Origin: Candidatus Kutchimonas denitrificans
GTDB taxonomy: Bacteria > Gemmatimonadota > Gemmatimonadetes > Palauibacterales > KS3-K002
NCBI GenBank assembly: GCA_011774835.1
Contig: JAACAK010000113.1
Coordinates: 69,029-133,028, forward strand
Reading direction: 5' to 3'
DNA: 64,000 nt
Shown here: one piece after another, positions 10,160 through 20,489 of the stretch
Layout of the letters: each line of letters starts with the position of its first letter
How positions within the stretch are numbered: position 1 is the stretch's first letter
Program-made: the position numbers and the translations under genes
Notes under the pieces: model-generated
Database searches by the model: none
Told to the model about the DNA's origin: nothing
Seen by the model: the letters and a program-made list of their open reading frames with translations, nothing else

Positions 10160-13100
10160 ATGTCCTGTTCCTCTTACGCCGAGCTCCACTGCCACTCCGC
10201 CTTCTCCTTCCTCGACGGCGCGGCCACCCCGGAAGCCCTGGTTCGACGGGCGGTGGAGCTCGGCATCCGCGCGCTGGCCCTCACCGACCACGACGACCTG
10301 GGCGGGATCGTCCGCTTCAGCCAAGCGGCCCGGGACCTGGGGGTGGGGGTGGAGGCGATCGTGGGGGCCGAGCTGACACTGGAGCCGGCGGAGGCGGGGG
10401 CGCCCCCCAGCCATCTGACCGTGCTGGCCCGGACGGCGGAGGGGTACGCCAACCTGTCGGAGCTGGTGACCCGTTCGCGGATGCTGCGGCCGCGGGGTCG
10501 ACCGCGGACGAGCTGGGTGGAGCTGGCGGAGCGGGGAGGAGGGCTTCTGGCGTTGACGGGGTGCCCGCAGGGCGAGCTGGCGCGGCGGGTGCGGGCGGGA
10601 GACGGGAAGGGGGCGCGGGAGCTGCTGGAATTCCTGCGGGGCGCCTTCGGCGGCTACCTGGCGGTGGAGGTGTGGGATCACGCGCTGCCGGAGGAGCGGG
10701 AGCTGGCGGACCGTCTGCTGGAGCTGGCGGACCGGCGTGGGTTGCGGGCGGTTGCGACGAACGACGTGCATTACGCGTGGCCGTCGGGCCGGATCGTGCA
10801 CGACGTGCTCACCTGCCTGCGTCACCAGGTGACGCTGGACGAGGCCGGGACGCGTCTGCGGCCCAACGGCGAGTGGTACCTGAAGCCGCCGTCGGCGGTG
10901 TGGCGGCGCTGGCGCCGGCGGCCCGACGTGGTGGAGAACACCCTGGCGCTGGCGGCCGAGTGCCCGTTCCGGCTGGCCGAGCTGTCGCCGGAGATGCCGG
11001 GGTTCCGGGTACCGGCCGAGATGACGAGGCAGGAGTTTCTGGAGCGGCTCGTCTGGCGCGGCGCGAAGGAGCGGTACGCGGGGATCTCCGGCCAGCGTCG
11101 GAAGGGCGATCCGATCCGGGTCGACGACCCGGTCGGGCGCGTTGGGGGGCCCTCGCTTCATGTCGCGCCGGACGGGCGGGGATCGGAGACGGGCAAAGGC
11201 GCTCCAAATGTCCGCTCGTGGCCCCCCAATCGCGCCCTCCCTCTTGCGGTGGAAAGCTCTGCGCCCGGACCGACGGCCAACGGAGGGCCCGGCCTGACGC
11301 AACGGGTCCGGCGGCAGATCCGACACGAGCTCGAGGTGATCGCGCGCCTCGACCTGGCCGGCTACTTCCTGACCGTTTGGGACGTCGTGCGGTTCGCGCG
11401 GCGGCACGGGATCCTGCTGCAGGGCCGGGGCTCGGCGGCCAACTCCTGCGTCTGTTACTGCCTGGGGATCACGGCGGTGGACCCGATCAAGTTCGAGCTG
11501 TTGTTCGAGCGCTTCCTGTCGGAGGAGCGGGGCGGCGCGCCGGACATCGACATCGACATCGAGCACGAGCGGCGCGAGGAGGTGCTGCAGTACGTCTACC
11601 GCAAGTACGGCCGCGACCGTGCGGCGATGGTGTGCGAGACGATCAGCTACCGCGGCCGCTCTGCCGTGCGTGACGCGGCGCGGGCCCTCGGCTTCTCGAC
11701 CGACGTGGCCGACCGGCTGGCGGGCGTGTCGGACCGTCACGAGGCGGCGGAGGCCGCCGCCGCCCTCGAGAACGGCGGCCTGGTCGCCTGCGGGCTCGAC
11801 CCGGCGGACCGAAGGGTGCGGGCGCTGGTCCACGTGGTGCGCGGGCTCGACCGATTGCCGCGTCATCGGTCGATCCACGTGGGCGGCTTCGTGCTCACCG
11901 CCGGCCCGCTGGCCCGCTCCGCGCCCATCGAGCCGGCCTCGATGCCCGACCGCACGGTGATCCAGTGGGACAAGGACGACCTCGAGTTCGCCGGGCTGAT
12001 CAAGATCGACCTGCTGGGGCTGGGGATGCTCACCTGCCTGGCGAAGACGATCCGCTACGTCCGGGAGACGCGGGGGATCGCCATCGACCTGGCGCAGCTG
12101 CCAGCGTCCGATCCCGAGGTCTACGCGATGATCCAGGCCGCCGATACGGTGGGTCTCTTCCAGATCGAGAGTCGGGCGCAGATGAACTCGTTGCCGCGGC
12201 TCAAGCCCCGCAACTTCTACGACCTGGTGGTGCAGGTGGCGCTCATCCGGCCGGGCCCCATCCAGGGCGACATGGTGCACCCCTACGTGCGGCGTCGGCG
12301 CGGCGAGGAGCCGGTGACGTACCTGCACCCGGACCTGGAGCCGATCCTGCACCGCACGCTGGGCGTGCCGCTGTTCCAGGAGCAGGGGATGAAGGTGGCG
12401 GTGGCGCTGGCCGGGTTCACGCCGGGCCAGGCCGACGCGCTGCGCCGGGCGATGGGGTTCAAGCGTTCGAAGGAGGCGATGGCGCTGATCGAGCCGGCGC
12501 TGCGCGACGGGATGACGAAACGCGGGATCGGACCCGACGTGCAGGAGCAGGTCGTCAAGCAGCTCACCGCCTTCGCCAACTACGGCTTCCCCGAGAGCCA
12601 CTCGGCGTCGTTCGCGCTGCTGGTCTACGCCTCGGCCTATCTCAAGCGCTACTACGCGCCGGAGTTCTTTTGCGGATTGCTGAACTCGCAACCGATGGGC
12701 TTCTATGCGCCGGGCACGCTGATCCACGACGCGCGACGCCACGGCGTCGAGGTGCGCCCCGTCGATTTGGCGCTTTCCAGCTGGGACTGCACGCTGGAGA
12801 CCGCCGCGCCCGTCCGACCGCCGGCGCTGCGGGTCGGTCTCCGCTACGTGCACGGCATGGGCTCGAAAGCCGAGGAGCGCTTGCGATCCGCCTGGGAGGC
12901 CGGGGGGGCCTTCACATCGGTGGAGGACGTGGTGAGCCGCTCGGGCCTCGGCGTCCCCGCGCTGAAGACGCTGGCCGAGGCCGGCGCTTTCGATACGCTG
13001 TGGGAGGGTCGGGGCCGCCGCTCCGCGCTGTGGGAGGTGCTGGCCCGGTGCGCCCAGCAGCCGCTGGCGCCGGTGGAGCCCCGCGAGCGGCCGCGGCTCC

Positions 13101-13528
13101 GGGAGATGGAACGGATCGAGCTGGTCGCCGCCGACTACACGACCACGGGGCTCTGCACCCACGGCCACCCGATGGAGCATCTGCGGGCGCCGCTCCAGCG
13201 GCGCGGCGTGCTGTCGGCAGAGGAGCTGGCGCGGGCGCGGAGCGGCTCTCGGGTTCAGGTCGCGGGGGTGGTGATCTGCCGCCAACGGCCCGGCACCGCC
13301 AAAGGGGTCTGCTTCATCACGCTGGAGGACGAGACGGGCTTCTCCAACTTCATCGTCTACGCCAATCTCTTCCAGCGCTATCGCCGCACTATCGTCCGTT
13401 CACCGGTACTGCTCATCGAGGGGATCGTGCAGAACGAGCAGGAGGTGGTGAACGTGCAGGCGCGACACATCGAGGCGGTCGTACCGAGGGCCGGCGCCGA
13501 CGCCATCGAGAGCCACGACTTCCATTAG
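10160..13528 (+). CDS. dnaE2: Error-prone DNA polymerase, DnaE2-like
   Basis: N-terminal PHP domain (AELHCHSAFSFLDGAATPEALVRRA...LTDHDDLGG), PolC-type catalytic motifs (GRGSAANSCVCYCLGIT, PDIDIDIEHERREEV), C-terminal OB fold. Confidence 0.93.
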   Translation: MSCSSYAELHCHSAFSFLDGAATPEALVRRAVELGIRALALTDHDDLGGIVRFSQAARDLGVGVEAIVGAELTLEPAEAGAPPSHLTVLARTAEGYANLSELVTRSRMLRPRGRPRTSWVELAERGGGLLALTGCPQGELARRVRAGDGKGARELLEFLRGAFGGYLAVEVWDHALPEERELADRLLELADRRGLRAVATNDVHYAWPSGRIVHDVLTCLRHQVTLDEAGTRLRPNGEWYLKPPSAVWRRWRRRPDVVENTLALAAECPFRLAELSPEMPGFRVPAEMTRQEFLERLVWRGAKERYAGISGQRRKGDPIRVDDPVGRVGGPSLHVAPDGRGSETGKGAPNVRSWPPNRALPLAVESSAPGPTANGGPGLTQRVRRQIRHELEVIARLDLAGYFLTVWDVVRFARRHGILLQGRGSAANSCVCYCLGITAVDPIKFELLFERFLSEERGGAPDIDIDIEHERREEVLQYVYRKYGRDRAAMVCETISYRGRSAVRDAARALGFSTDVADRLAGVSDRHEAAEAAAALENGGLVACGLDPADRRVRALVHVVRGLDRLPRHRSIHVGGFVLTAGPLARSAPIEPASMPDRTVIQWDKDDLEFAGLIKIDLLGLGMLTCLAKTIRYVRETRGIAIDLAQLPASDPEVYAMIQAADTVGLFQIESRAQMNSLPRLKPRNFYDLVVQVALIRPGPIQGDMVHPYVRRRRGEEPVTYLHPDLEPILHRTLGVPLFQEQGMKVAVALAGFTPGQADALRRAMGFKRSKEAMALIEPALRDGMTKRGIGPDVQEQVVKQLTAFANYGFPESHSASFALLVYASAYLKRYYAPEFFCGLLNSQPMGFYAPGTLIHDARRHGVEVRPVDLALSSWDCTLETAAPVRPPALRVGLRYVHGMGSKAEERLRSAWEAGGAFTSVEDVVSRSGLGVPALKTLAEAGAFDTLWEGRGRRSALWEVLARCAQQPLAPVEPRERPRLREMERIELVAADYTTTGLCTHGHPMEHLRAPLQRRGVLSAEELARARSGSRVQVAGVVICRQRPGTAKGVCFITLEDETGFSNFIVYANLFQRYRRTIVRSPVLLIEGIVQNEQEVVNVQARHIEAVVPRAGADAIESHDFH

Positions 13529-13543
13529 TCGACACGACTCGAC

Positions 13544-14377
13544 CTATGGCAATTCGACGAAGCCTCCCAGGAAATCTCGAGCTGAAGAAGTATCGAGCCG
13601 GTAGTCCCAACTGGTCGCTCGGCACGGGATGTCGCCCCAGTTCACGATGGCGTAAATCTTGTCTCTGTCACCCTTCAGAAACTTGGGCGACCCGGAGTCG
13701 CCAAAGCAATCGCCACCTTCGTCCGTCGCGTGGCTGTTCATGAGCAGGCCGAGCGTCGACTGCGTGAGCCCCATGAACGGGGATTCCGAGACCTTTCGCT
13801 TTCCGTCGACAGAGAAACTCAGCGGACCGTCGGCGCTCGCCGCGGCCCCGTAGCCCACGTTCACGAACAACTGACCGATGAGACCTCCCCGACGCGCCAG
13901 GCGATCCAGCTCGCCGGCTTCTGGCAACTCGAGGGGGTCGATGCCATCTGTTGCCCCGACCGGTAACAGCACGACCCCGATATCGTGGGAATCACCGAAG
14001 TCGCGACCGAATTGCGGATCGAACGCGAAGCCACCCGCCTGGATCAGGCCCGACACACCATCTGACAGGTCCGGGTCGAAAGACACCCAAAACTGCGCAT
14101 CCCCGGGGAAAAACGCGAGACAGTGCGCCGCAGTCAAGAACACGTTCTCGGCGATCAGGCTGCCCGAGCACCAGAGGTCGGAAACACTGATCCCGTCGTC
14201 GTCAAAGTCGAAGAGCAGCGCGCCGACGTTGCCATAATCCGGACCAGTAGGTTCGCCCTGGTTGATGAACTGAGGGCCGAGGTTCTGCGGCGGACCAGGC
14301 GGTCCGTTCGGCTCACTGCAACCAAACGATAACGCCACCGAAATGAGTAAAGCGGTGACAGCCCTGATGGTACGCAT
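13544..14377 (-). CDS. Trypsin-like serine protease lipoprotein (S1 family)
   Basis: Lipobox-like ALSFGC; LTAAHC, SHDIGVVLL and GDSGSP triad motifs. Confidence 0.85.
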   Translation of the reverse strand: MRTIRAVTALLISVALSFGCSEPNGPPGPPQNLGPQFINQGEPTGPDYGNVGALLFDFDDDGISVSDLWCSGSLIAENVFLTAAHCLAFFPGDAQFWVSFDPDLSDGVSGLIQAGGFAFDPQFGRDFGDSHDIGVVLLPVGATDGIDPLELPEAGELDRLARRGGLIGQLFVNVGYGAAASADGPLSFSVDGKRKVSESPFMGLTQSTLGLLMNSHATDEGGDCFGDSGSPKFLKGDRDKIYAIVNWGDIPCRATSWDYRLDTSSARDFLGGFVELP

Positions 14378-15103
14378 GGCTTACTCTCCTTGCTGAATCG
14401 GAGCGGCGCCGTCGAACCTCCACGGCCCCGACGCATCGAATGTTGCGGAAACGATTGGATTAAGGATTACAGGTCTATCTGCCAGAGACCGCTCTGGACA
14501 TCGTGCCCGAAGAAGACCGTCTAGAATTGTGTGTGGTGTACAAACCGCCGAAACTTAACATGATCGAGGCGATCGAGCGAATGCCCGGCGTGGAACGCGA
14601 CCGCCTTTATCATTGGCGCGCCGCTGGCCGATTTCGGAGCCATCGGCAACAACGGAGGCGCTGCACGACCAGTAAACGGCTGCCTCACCTTACTTCCGTT
14701 CGCTGTGCCCGGAACGGAGGAAACCCAATAGAGAATCGAGCATCGGCGGAGGCCTCCTCGGGCCGACGCGGTAGGCCTGGGACGGCTCCGGGTTGGTTTG
14801 CCTAAGGTCGCCTCGGGCCGCATATTTGCACGCAGGACGCCGGGGGTTGCCGATCGGTCCCGGCTTGTCGGCCCCACTAGCCATCGAACGGAGCAGCACG
14901 AACCCGGTGTCTGCTGACCCATGGTTGCCTGACAGTTCATGGATATGCGTAACGGCGCGGTTGACGCAGAAGGTCGGCCAGAGTCGAGTTGCTGCGCTAG
15001 GCGACGCCGTCTTGTAGCTCCGATGCTTCCGTTGGGCAGAGATGGTGAGGCCCCGGGGTACGGGCCGCCCGGAAGAGGATGTTCTATTCGCGCGGGGGGT
15101 AAG

Positions 15104-16315
15104 ATGAAAGTCGCGAACTCGTTCGTTGGAATGGGAAGAGGGTTCAGCACGTTCGCCTTTTCCCTCTTGGTTATCGCCGGTCTCGTCATGCCCGTTTCAC
15201 TCACCGCGCAGGAGCGTGATGTCACCCAGAACCCGCTGGCCGGTTCGCAGGTCTTTGGATCGAAGGGGTGCGTGAAGTGCCACGCGATCAATGGGTTGGG
15301 GGCCGAGATCGGCCCTGACCTGGGGCGGATCTCGCAGCGGCATTCGTTCTACGAGCTGGCGGCGACGATGTGGAACCATCTGCCGGCGATGGGCGCGGCG
15401 ATGCGGGAGTATGGGATCGAGCGGCCGGAACTGACGGCGGAGGAGGCGGGCGACCTGATCGCGTTCCTGTTCACCCTTGACTATTTCGACCCGCCCGGTG
15501 ATGTGGAGAGAGGCAAGCGGCTGTTCGTGGAGAAGAAGTGCGTCGTCTGCCACCAGGTCGGTACCTACGGCGGCGTCGTCGGACCCAGCCTCGACCATCT
15601 CAGCCAGTACGGCTCCCCGATCCTCGTGGCGGCGGCGATGTGGAACCACGGTCCGGCGATGGCAGAGATGATGGAGGAGCGGGGGATCGACCGTCCCACC
15701 TTCAGCGGAACCGAGCTCAACGATCTCATCGCTTATCTCGAGTCGGTGGGCCCGGCCCCGCTGGAAGGTCCGCTCTACGTCCTGCCGGGCGCGGCCGAGG
15801 AGGGGCGGGTGGTGTTTGTGGAGAAGAACTGCATAGAGTGTCACTCGGTGCAGGGTGTGGGAGGAAGGGTAGGACCGGACCTGGCGAAGCGGAGCTATCA
15901 GTGGGGGCTCACCGAATTCGCTGCCGCGATGTGGAACAAAGCCCCCGACATGATGCAGGTGATGCGCCAGCGAGACATCGATGTCCCGCAGCTGGGCGCG
16001 GGCGAGATGGCGGACCTGGTGGCTTACCTGTACTCGGTCCAGTACTTCGCCGAATCCGGGGATGCCGAAGAAGGGCGCGTGGCCCTGCGCACCCGGGGAT
16101 GCCTGGCCTGTCATTCTCTGGGCGGCCGGGGCGCCGGGGAGACGTCCGATCTGCAGGGCAACTTCCAGATGGAATCCTCGGCTGAGGTGATCGCCACGCT
16201 CTGGAACCATGCGACGCTGATGGAGGGTGAGGGCGCTGAGCCGTGGCCGATTTTGACCGCTAAGGACATCGCGGACATCTCGGCGTTCATGCAGAAGAAC
16301 GCGGAAGATCGATGA
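15104..16315 (+). CDS. Tetraheme protein of four tandem class I-like cytochrome c domains
   Basis: Signal peptide; CVKCH, CVVCH, CIECH and CLACH each followed by an MWNHxPxM-like repeat. Confidence 0.88.
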   Translation: MKVANSFVGMGRGFSTFAFSLLVIAGLVMPVSLTAQERDVTQNPLAGSQVFGSKGCVKCHAINGLGAEIGPDLGRISQRHSFYELAATMWNHLPAMGAAMREYGIERPELTAEEAGDLIAFLFTLDYFDPPGDVERGKRLFVEKKCVVCHQVGTYGGVVGPSLDHLSQYGSPILVAAAMWNHGPAMAEMMEERGIDRPTFSGTELNDLIAYLESVGPAPLEGPLYVLPGAAEEGRVVFVEKNCIECHSVQGVGGRVGPDLAKRSYQWGLTEFAAAMWNKAPDMMQVMRQRDIDVPQLGAGEMADLVAYLYSVQYFAESGDAEEGRVALRTRGCLACHSLGGRGAGETSDLQGNFQMESSAEVIATLWNHATLMEGEGAEPWPILTAKDIADISAFMQKNAEDR

Positions 16316-17619
16316 TGATGACGATGGGAAAACTGCTTCGCTGCACACCCGCCCTGCTCGCCGGATTCCTGTTGGCCCCAAAAGCAACGGCTCAGGAGCC
16401 CGAGAGCAGCTGCGTGACCTGCCACGCCGCGTTCGGTGATGAGCGTCTGTCCGGGCCCGTCGAGAGCTACCCGAACGATGTCCACGCTGCCCAGGGGTTC
16501 GACTGCGTGGCTTGCCACGGCGGTGATGCGACGGTGGCGGGGATGGGCGCGATGGACCCGGCGGCCGGATACCTGGGCGTGCCCGAAGGCGAGGACGTGC
16601 TGTCGGTCTGTGGGCGTTGCCACTCGAGCGCGCAGTTCATGCGCCGCTACGATCCGTCGCTGCGTGTGGACCAGGTGGCCGAGTACCGGACCTCGGTCCA
16701 CGGCCAGCGACTGCTTCAGCAGGGAGACGATCGCGTGGCCACCTGCTCCAGCTGCCATCCGGCACACGCGATCAAACCGCCCAGCGATCCGAACTCGAGC
16801 GTTCACCCGCTCAACGTCGCGGCGACCTGTGCGGACTGCCACGCCAATCCCGAGTACATGTCGCCCTATCCCATACCCACCGACCAGCACGAGAAGTACC
16901 TGGAGAGCATCCACTGGGAGAAGCTGTCGGTGGCCCGCGACCTGTCGGCGCCGACCTGCAACGATTGTCACGGCAACCACGGGGCGGCGCCGCCCGGGGT
17001 CTCTTGGGTCGGCAACGTCTGCGGTCAGTGTCACTCGGTCATGGCGGAGCGATTCAACCAGAGCTTCCACTCACGCATCTTCGCAATGCTCGGCAACCCC
17101 GGCTGCGCGACATGCCACAACAACCACGAGATCAAGCTCGCGGATATCGAGATGCTGGGTGTGGATGAGGGCTCGGTCTGCGGTCGCTGTCATTCGGCGG
17201 AGAGCCGAGGCGGTATAGTGGCGACCCGCATGAGAACGCTGATCGATTCGCTCTCCTTGGCGCGCGAGCGGGCCGATTCGATTCTCGAGCGCGCCGAGAA
17301 CGCAGGCATGGAGGTCAGCCAGGCCCAGTTCGACCTGAACGGTGCGACCACGGCCCTGGTCAGTGCCCGAACCGCCGTCCACTCCTTCGACGTGGAAGGG
17401 GTCCGTGAAGAGGTCGAGTCGGGACTGGAGGTTGCGGCGCAGGCCTGGGAGCGCGGTCAGGAGGCGATGGACGACCTGAGGTTCCGTCGGACCGGCCTGG
17501 CGATATCGGTGGGGATCATCGTGCTGCTGATCATCGGGCTGGTGCTCAAGATCAGGCAGCTCGAGCCGGCCGGAGCAGGGCCGTCGCGCAAGAGTGCTCC
17601 AGGAGGGGAGGCACGATGA
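16312..17619 (+). CDS. Nine-heme c-type cytochrome with C-terminal TM anchor
   Basis: Nine CXXCH motifs (CVTCH, CVACH, CGRCH, CSSCH, CADCH, CNDCH, CGQCH, CATCH, CGRCH), signal peptide, TM near C-terminus. Confidence 0.9.
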   Translation: MMMTMGKLLRCTPALLAGFLLAPKATAQEPESSCVTCHAAFGDERLSGPVESYPNDVHAAQGFDCVACHGGDATVAGMGAMDPAAGYLGVPEGEDVLSVCGRCHSSAQFMRRYDPSLRVDQVAEYRTSVHGQRLLQQGDDRVATCSSCHPAHAIKPPSDPNSSVHPLNVAATCADCHANPEYMSPYPIPTDQHEKYLESIHWEKLSVARDLSAPTCNDCHGNHGAAPPGVSWVGNVCGQCHSVMAERFNQSFHSRIFAMLGNPGCATCHNNHEIKLADIEMLGVDEGSVCGRCHSAESRGGIVATRMRTLIDSLSLARERADSILERAENAGMEVSQAQFDLNGATTALVSARTAVHSFDVEGVREEVESGLEVAAQAWERGQEAMDDLRFRRTGLAISVGIIVLLIIGLVLKIRQLEPAGAGPSRKSAPGGEAR

Positions 17620-18071
17620 TGGAGAGGGGCGGCAGGAACGAACAAACGCGTCGAGGCTTCGTCAACTGGATACTGGGCACGGGCGTCGGCGGCCTGCTGC
17701 TGGCCGTGCTCTATCCCGTCGGCCGTTATCTCGTGCCGCCGGCGGCGGGCGAGTCGGCGGCGGCGTCGGTCACGCTGGATATCACGCCGGCCGAGGTCAC
17801 GCCGAATTCGGGTCATATCTTCAAGTTCGGCAGCCGACCGGCGATCCTGATCCGCACGCCCAGCGGGGAGCTGCGGGCGTTTTCGGCCGCCTGCACGCAC
17901 CTCGGCTGCATCGTCCAGTACCGCGAAGACATCGGCCACATCTGGTGTGCCTGTCACAACGGACACTTCGATCTCAACGGCCGAAACATACAGGGTCCGC
18001 CGCCCCGGCCGCTCGATTCGTTCGTCGTCAACGTGCGCGGCGACGAGATCGTCGTCAGCAAGACGAGTTGA
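17616..18071 (+). CDS. Rieske [2Fe-2S] protein of bc-type complex (module A)
   Basis: N-terminal TM anchor; CTHLGC and CACHNGH cluster-binding boxes. Confidence 0.93.
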   Translation: MMERGGRNEQTRRGFVNWILGTGVGGLLLAVLYPVGRYLVPPAAGESAAASVTLDITPAEVTPNSGHIFKFGSRPAILIRTPSGELRAFSAACTHLGCIVQYREDIGHIWCACHNGHFDLNGRNIQGPPPRPLDSFVVNVRGDEIVVSKTS

Positions 18072-18074
18072 GCG

Positions 18075-19172
18075 ATGAGCGACATCAAAAAGCGGCTCGG
18101 GGAGGTGTGGGGCTGGCTCGACGATCGCCTGGGGCTGTCAAGCTGGGGCGAGCTTGCACGCAAGAAGGATGTGCCGTTACACAAGCACACCGTCTGGTAC
18201 TATCTGGGCGGCATGACGCTGTTCCTGTTCTTGATTCAGGTCGCCACCGGGATTCTGCTTCTTTTCTACTACCGTCCCAGCGCCGAGGACGCCTACGAGT
18301 CGATCCAGTTCCTGATGGCGGAGGTGGAGTTCGGCTGGCTGATCCGCTCGATCCACGCCTGGGCGGCCAACCTGATGATCTTCACGGCGTTCCTCCACCT
18401 GTTCAGCGTCCTGTTGATGAAGGCGTATCGGGCGCCGCGGGAGATCACCTGGATCTCGGGCTTCATGCTCCTCGCGCTCGCCATGGGGTTCGGGTTCACC
18501 GGCTACCTGCTCCCCTGGAACGAGCTGGCGTACTTCGCCACCCGGGTCGGCACCGAGATCATGGGGGCGGTGCCTCTCGTGGGCAGCTTTTTGGGCCGGG
18601 TGCTCAAGGGCGGCGAGGACGTGTCGGGTGCGACCTTGACGCGCTTCTACGCGATCCACGTCGCGGTGTTGCCGATGATCACCGCGGCTCTGCTGGGCCT
18701 CCATCTCTATCTGGTTCAGAAGCACGGGATGAGTATTCCGCCCGAGGTGGAGCGCCGAGGCGGCGGCCGTCGCTCGATGAGCTTCGCCCCGAATTTCCTG
18801 CTCCGCGATCTGGTCGGCTGGCTCTCGGCGCTGGCGATCATCGCGGTCCTGGCGGCGTATTTCCCCGCCGAGCTGGGGGAGAAGGCGGATCCGTTCGCAC
18901 CGGCGCCGGCCGGAATCAAGCCGGAGTGGTACTTCATGTTCATGTTCCAGACGCTGAAGTACCTGCCGGCTCACATCCTGGGGATCGAAGGGGAGGCGCT
19001 GGGGATCATGGCGTTCATGGTCGGCGGCGCTTTGCTGATGATCGTCCCGTTCCTGGATCGACGTTCGGGCCGGAACCAGCCGAGCCCGTTGTTCACCTGG
19101 ATCGGAGTGGCGATCATCGTCTACATCATAGTGCTCACGATCCTGGGCTACGCGGCGAACCCCACGCAATAG
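18075..19172 (+). CDS. Cytochrome b of bc-type complex (module A)
   Basis: Heme-b histidine pairs spaced 14 and 15 residues (b6-type), GYLLPW, and intact PEWY Qo-site motif. Confidence 0.93.
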   Translation: MSDIKKRLGEVWGWLDDRLGLSSWGELARKKDVPLHKHTVWYYLGGMTLFLFLIQVATGILLLFYYRPSAEDAYESIQFLMAEVEFGWLIRSIHAWAANLMIFTAFLHLFSVLLMKAYRAPREITWISGFMLLALAMGFGFTGYLLPWNELAYFATRVGTEIMGAVPLVGSFLGRVLKGGEDVSGATLTRFYAIHVAVLPMITAALLGLHLYLVQKHGMSIPPEVERRGGGRRSMSFAPNFLLRDLVGWLSALAIIAVLAAYFPAELGEKADPFAPAPAGIKPEWYFMFMFQTLKYLPAHILGIEGEALGIMAFMVGGALLMIVPFLDRRSGRNQPSPLFTWIGVAIIVYIIVLTILGYAANPTQ

Positions 19173-19199
19173 AGCTCGCGACGATAGACCCGGATGCGA

Positions 19200-19235
19200 A
19201 ACGCCGCCGCGTGGCGCCTGGCCCGCGGCGGCGTT
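19200..19235. terminator. 12-bp perfect stem between convergent modules A and B, putative shared terminator
   Basis: AACGCCGCCGCG (19200-19211) and CGCGGCGGCGTT (19224-19235); no clear U-tract. Confidence 0.4.
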
Positions 19236-19259
19236 GGCGTGCTGCGCCGTTCCTGTCCT

Positions 19260-20486
19260 CTACCGCAGCGGCACCGCCCCGGTCACCGCACCGCTGTCGT
19301 CTTCCGCCCGTGGCAGCTTCGCTTCTGCCTCCGGCCACGGGGGCAGGATCTTCACCAGCACCCAGAGGATCACGAACGGCAAAATCAGGAGCGCAGCCGC
19401 CGCCAGCAGCCCCTCGACCCCAAAGAGCTCCAGCTTGTACACCGTCAGGCCGCGCAGGCTCTTCGAGAACAGCTGGCCGCCGATCACCACGTTCCAGCGG
19501 ATGCTGAAGATCCCGATCTGCACGAGTATGGCGGAGCCCAGGTAGATCAGCCGCTTCAGCTCGTCCGGTAGCTTCACGGCGCTTCGTTTGCTCAGCGCCG
19601 GTGCGGTGAGCCCCAGGGTGATCATCGGCAACAGCGTGCCGAGCGCGACCTGCAGTACGATCAGGCTGATGAACAGCCGGCTCTCGATCATCTGCGAAAG
19701 GATCTCGATCGACTCCTCGGACTCGTAGAGCCGGTGGATGAAGTCGAGCATCTCGAGGGAGAAGTCCACCACCATCGCGTAGAACAGAAAGGCGGCCAGC
19801 TTGTCGACGCATTTCATGTCGACCGGCTTCCAGCGCAGCATGGCGGAGACCATGTAGATGATCAGAACCAGTGCGATCCCCGAGACGATGGCCGAGAACA
19901 GGAACACGACCGGCATCAGCACGCTGCTCCACCACGGGTTCGCCTTGACCGAGCCGAAGATGAAGCCGACGTAGCCGTGGAGCAGGAAGGCGGACGGGAT
20001 GCCGATGATCGTGATCCAGCGGCCCATGCGCTCGTCGAAGCTCAGCGCCCGCGGCGAGAGGTCCGTGGCTCCCAGGGTGAGTGCATAATGGATCCACCGT
20101 GTCAGGCCTTTCTCCTGACGAGCCCACAGCACGAGGTCCTTGCGGTAGTCGAACCAGATCTCCAGCAGCAGCACCACCATCAGGTACCAGGCGTAGACGA
20201 AGCCGAACATCGCCATCGCCGACTGCCGGTTCGGCGTCAGGAAGATCTCGTACGAGCGGAGCGGGTGGCCGAGGTGAGCCAGGAGCGGCAGGGGCGCCAC
20301 GAGCAGGAACGCGAGCGCCGTGAGCAGGGCCAGCCGGTAGGTGGGCTGGACCTCCTTGACGTTGAACACGCGCTCGAGCGATGCGAGGATGAAGGCGCCC
20401 GCCACGAGACCGGTGACGTACGGATAAACGACGACCAGGATGCTCCAGTGGAGCTCGAACTCGTTGGGGTAGATGTACCCTTGCAT
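19260..20486 (-). CDS. NrfD/PsrC-like quinone-interacting membrane subunit
   Basis: About 10 TM segments; YVTGLVAGAFILASL, HLGHPLRSYEIF and SPRALSFDERMGRW typical of the NrfD family. Confidence 0.88.
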   Translation of the reverse strand: MQGYIYPNEFELHWSILVVVYPYVTGLVAGAFILASLERVFNVKEVQPTYRLALLTALAFLLVAPLPLLAHLGHPLRSYEIFLTPNRQSAMAMFGFVYAWYLMVVLLLEIWFDYRKDLVLWARQEKGLTRWIHYALTLGATDLSPRALSFDERMGRWITIIGIPSAFLLHGYVGFIFGSVKANPWWSSVLMPVVFLFSAIVSGIALVLIIYMVSAMLRWKPVDMKCVDKLAAFLFYAMVVDFSLEMLDFIHRLYESEESIEILSQMIESRLFISLIVLQVALGTLLPMITLGLTAPALSKRSAVKLPDELKRLIYLGSAILVQIGIFSIRWNVVIGGQLFSKSLRGLTVYKLELFGVEGLLAAAALLILPFVILWVLVKILPPWPEAEAKLPRAEDDSGAVTGAVPLR

Positions 20487-20489
20487 CGG

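Noticed and set aside
9953-13285. 1110-aa minus-strand ORF opposite dnaE2
   Set aside because: Arg/Pro/His-rich, no domains, fully antisense to a clear polymerase gene; a typical spurious ORF in GC-rich DNA
14378-15103. Several small ORFs in the ~700-bp gap between the protease and cytochrome genes
   Set aside because: None has a recognisable family, good RBS or gene-like composition; left as intergenic
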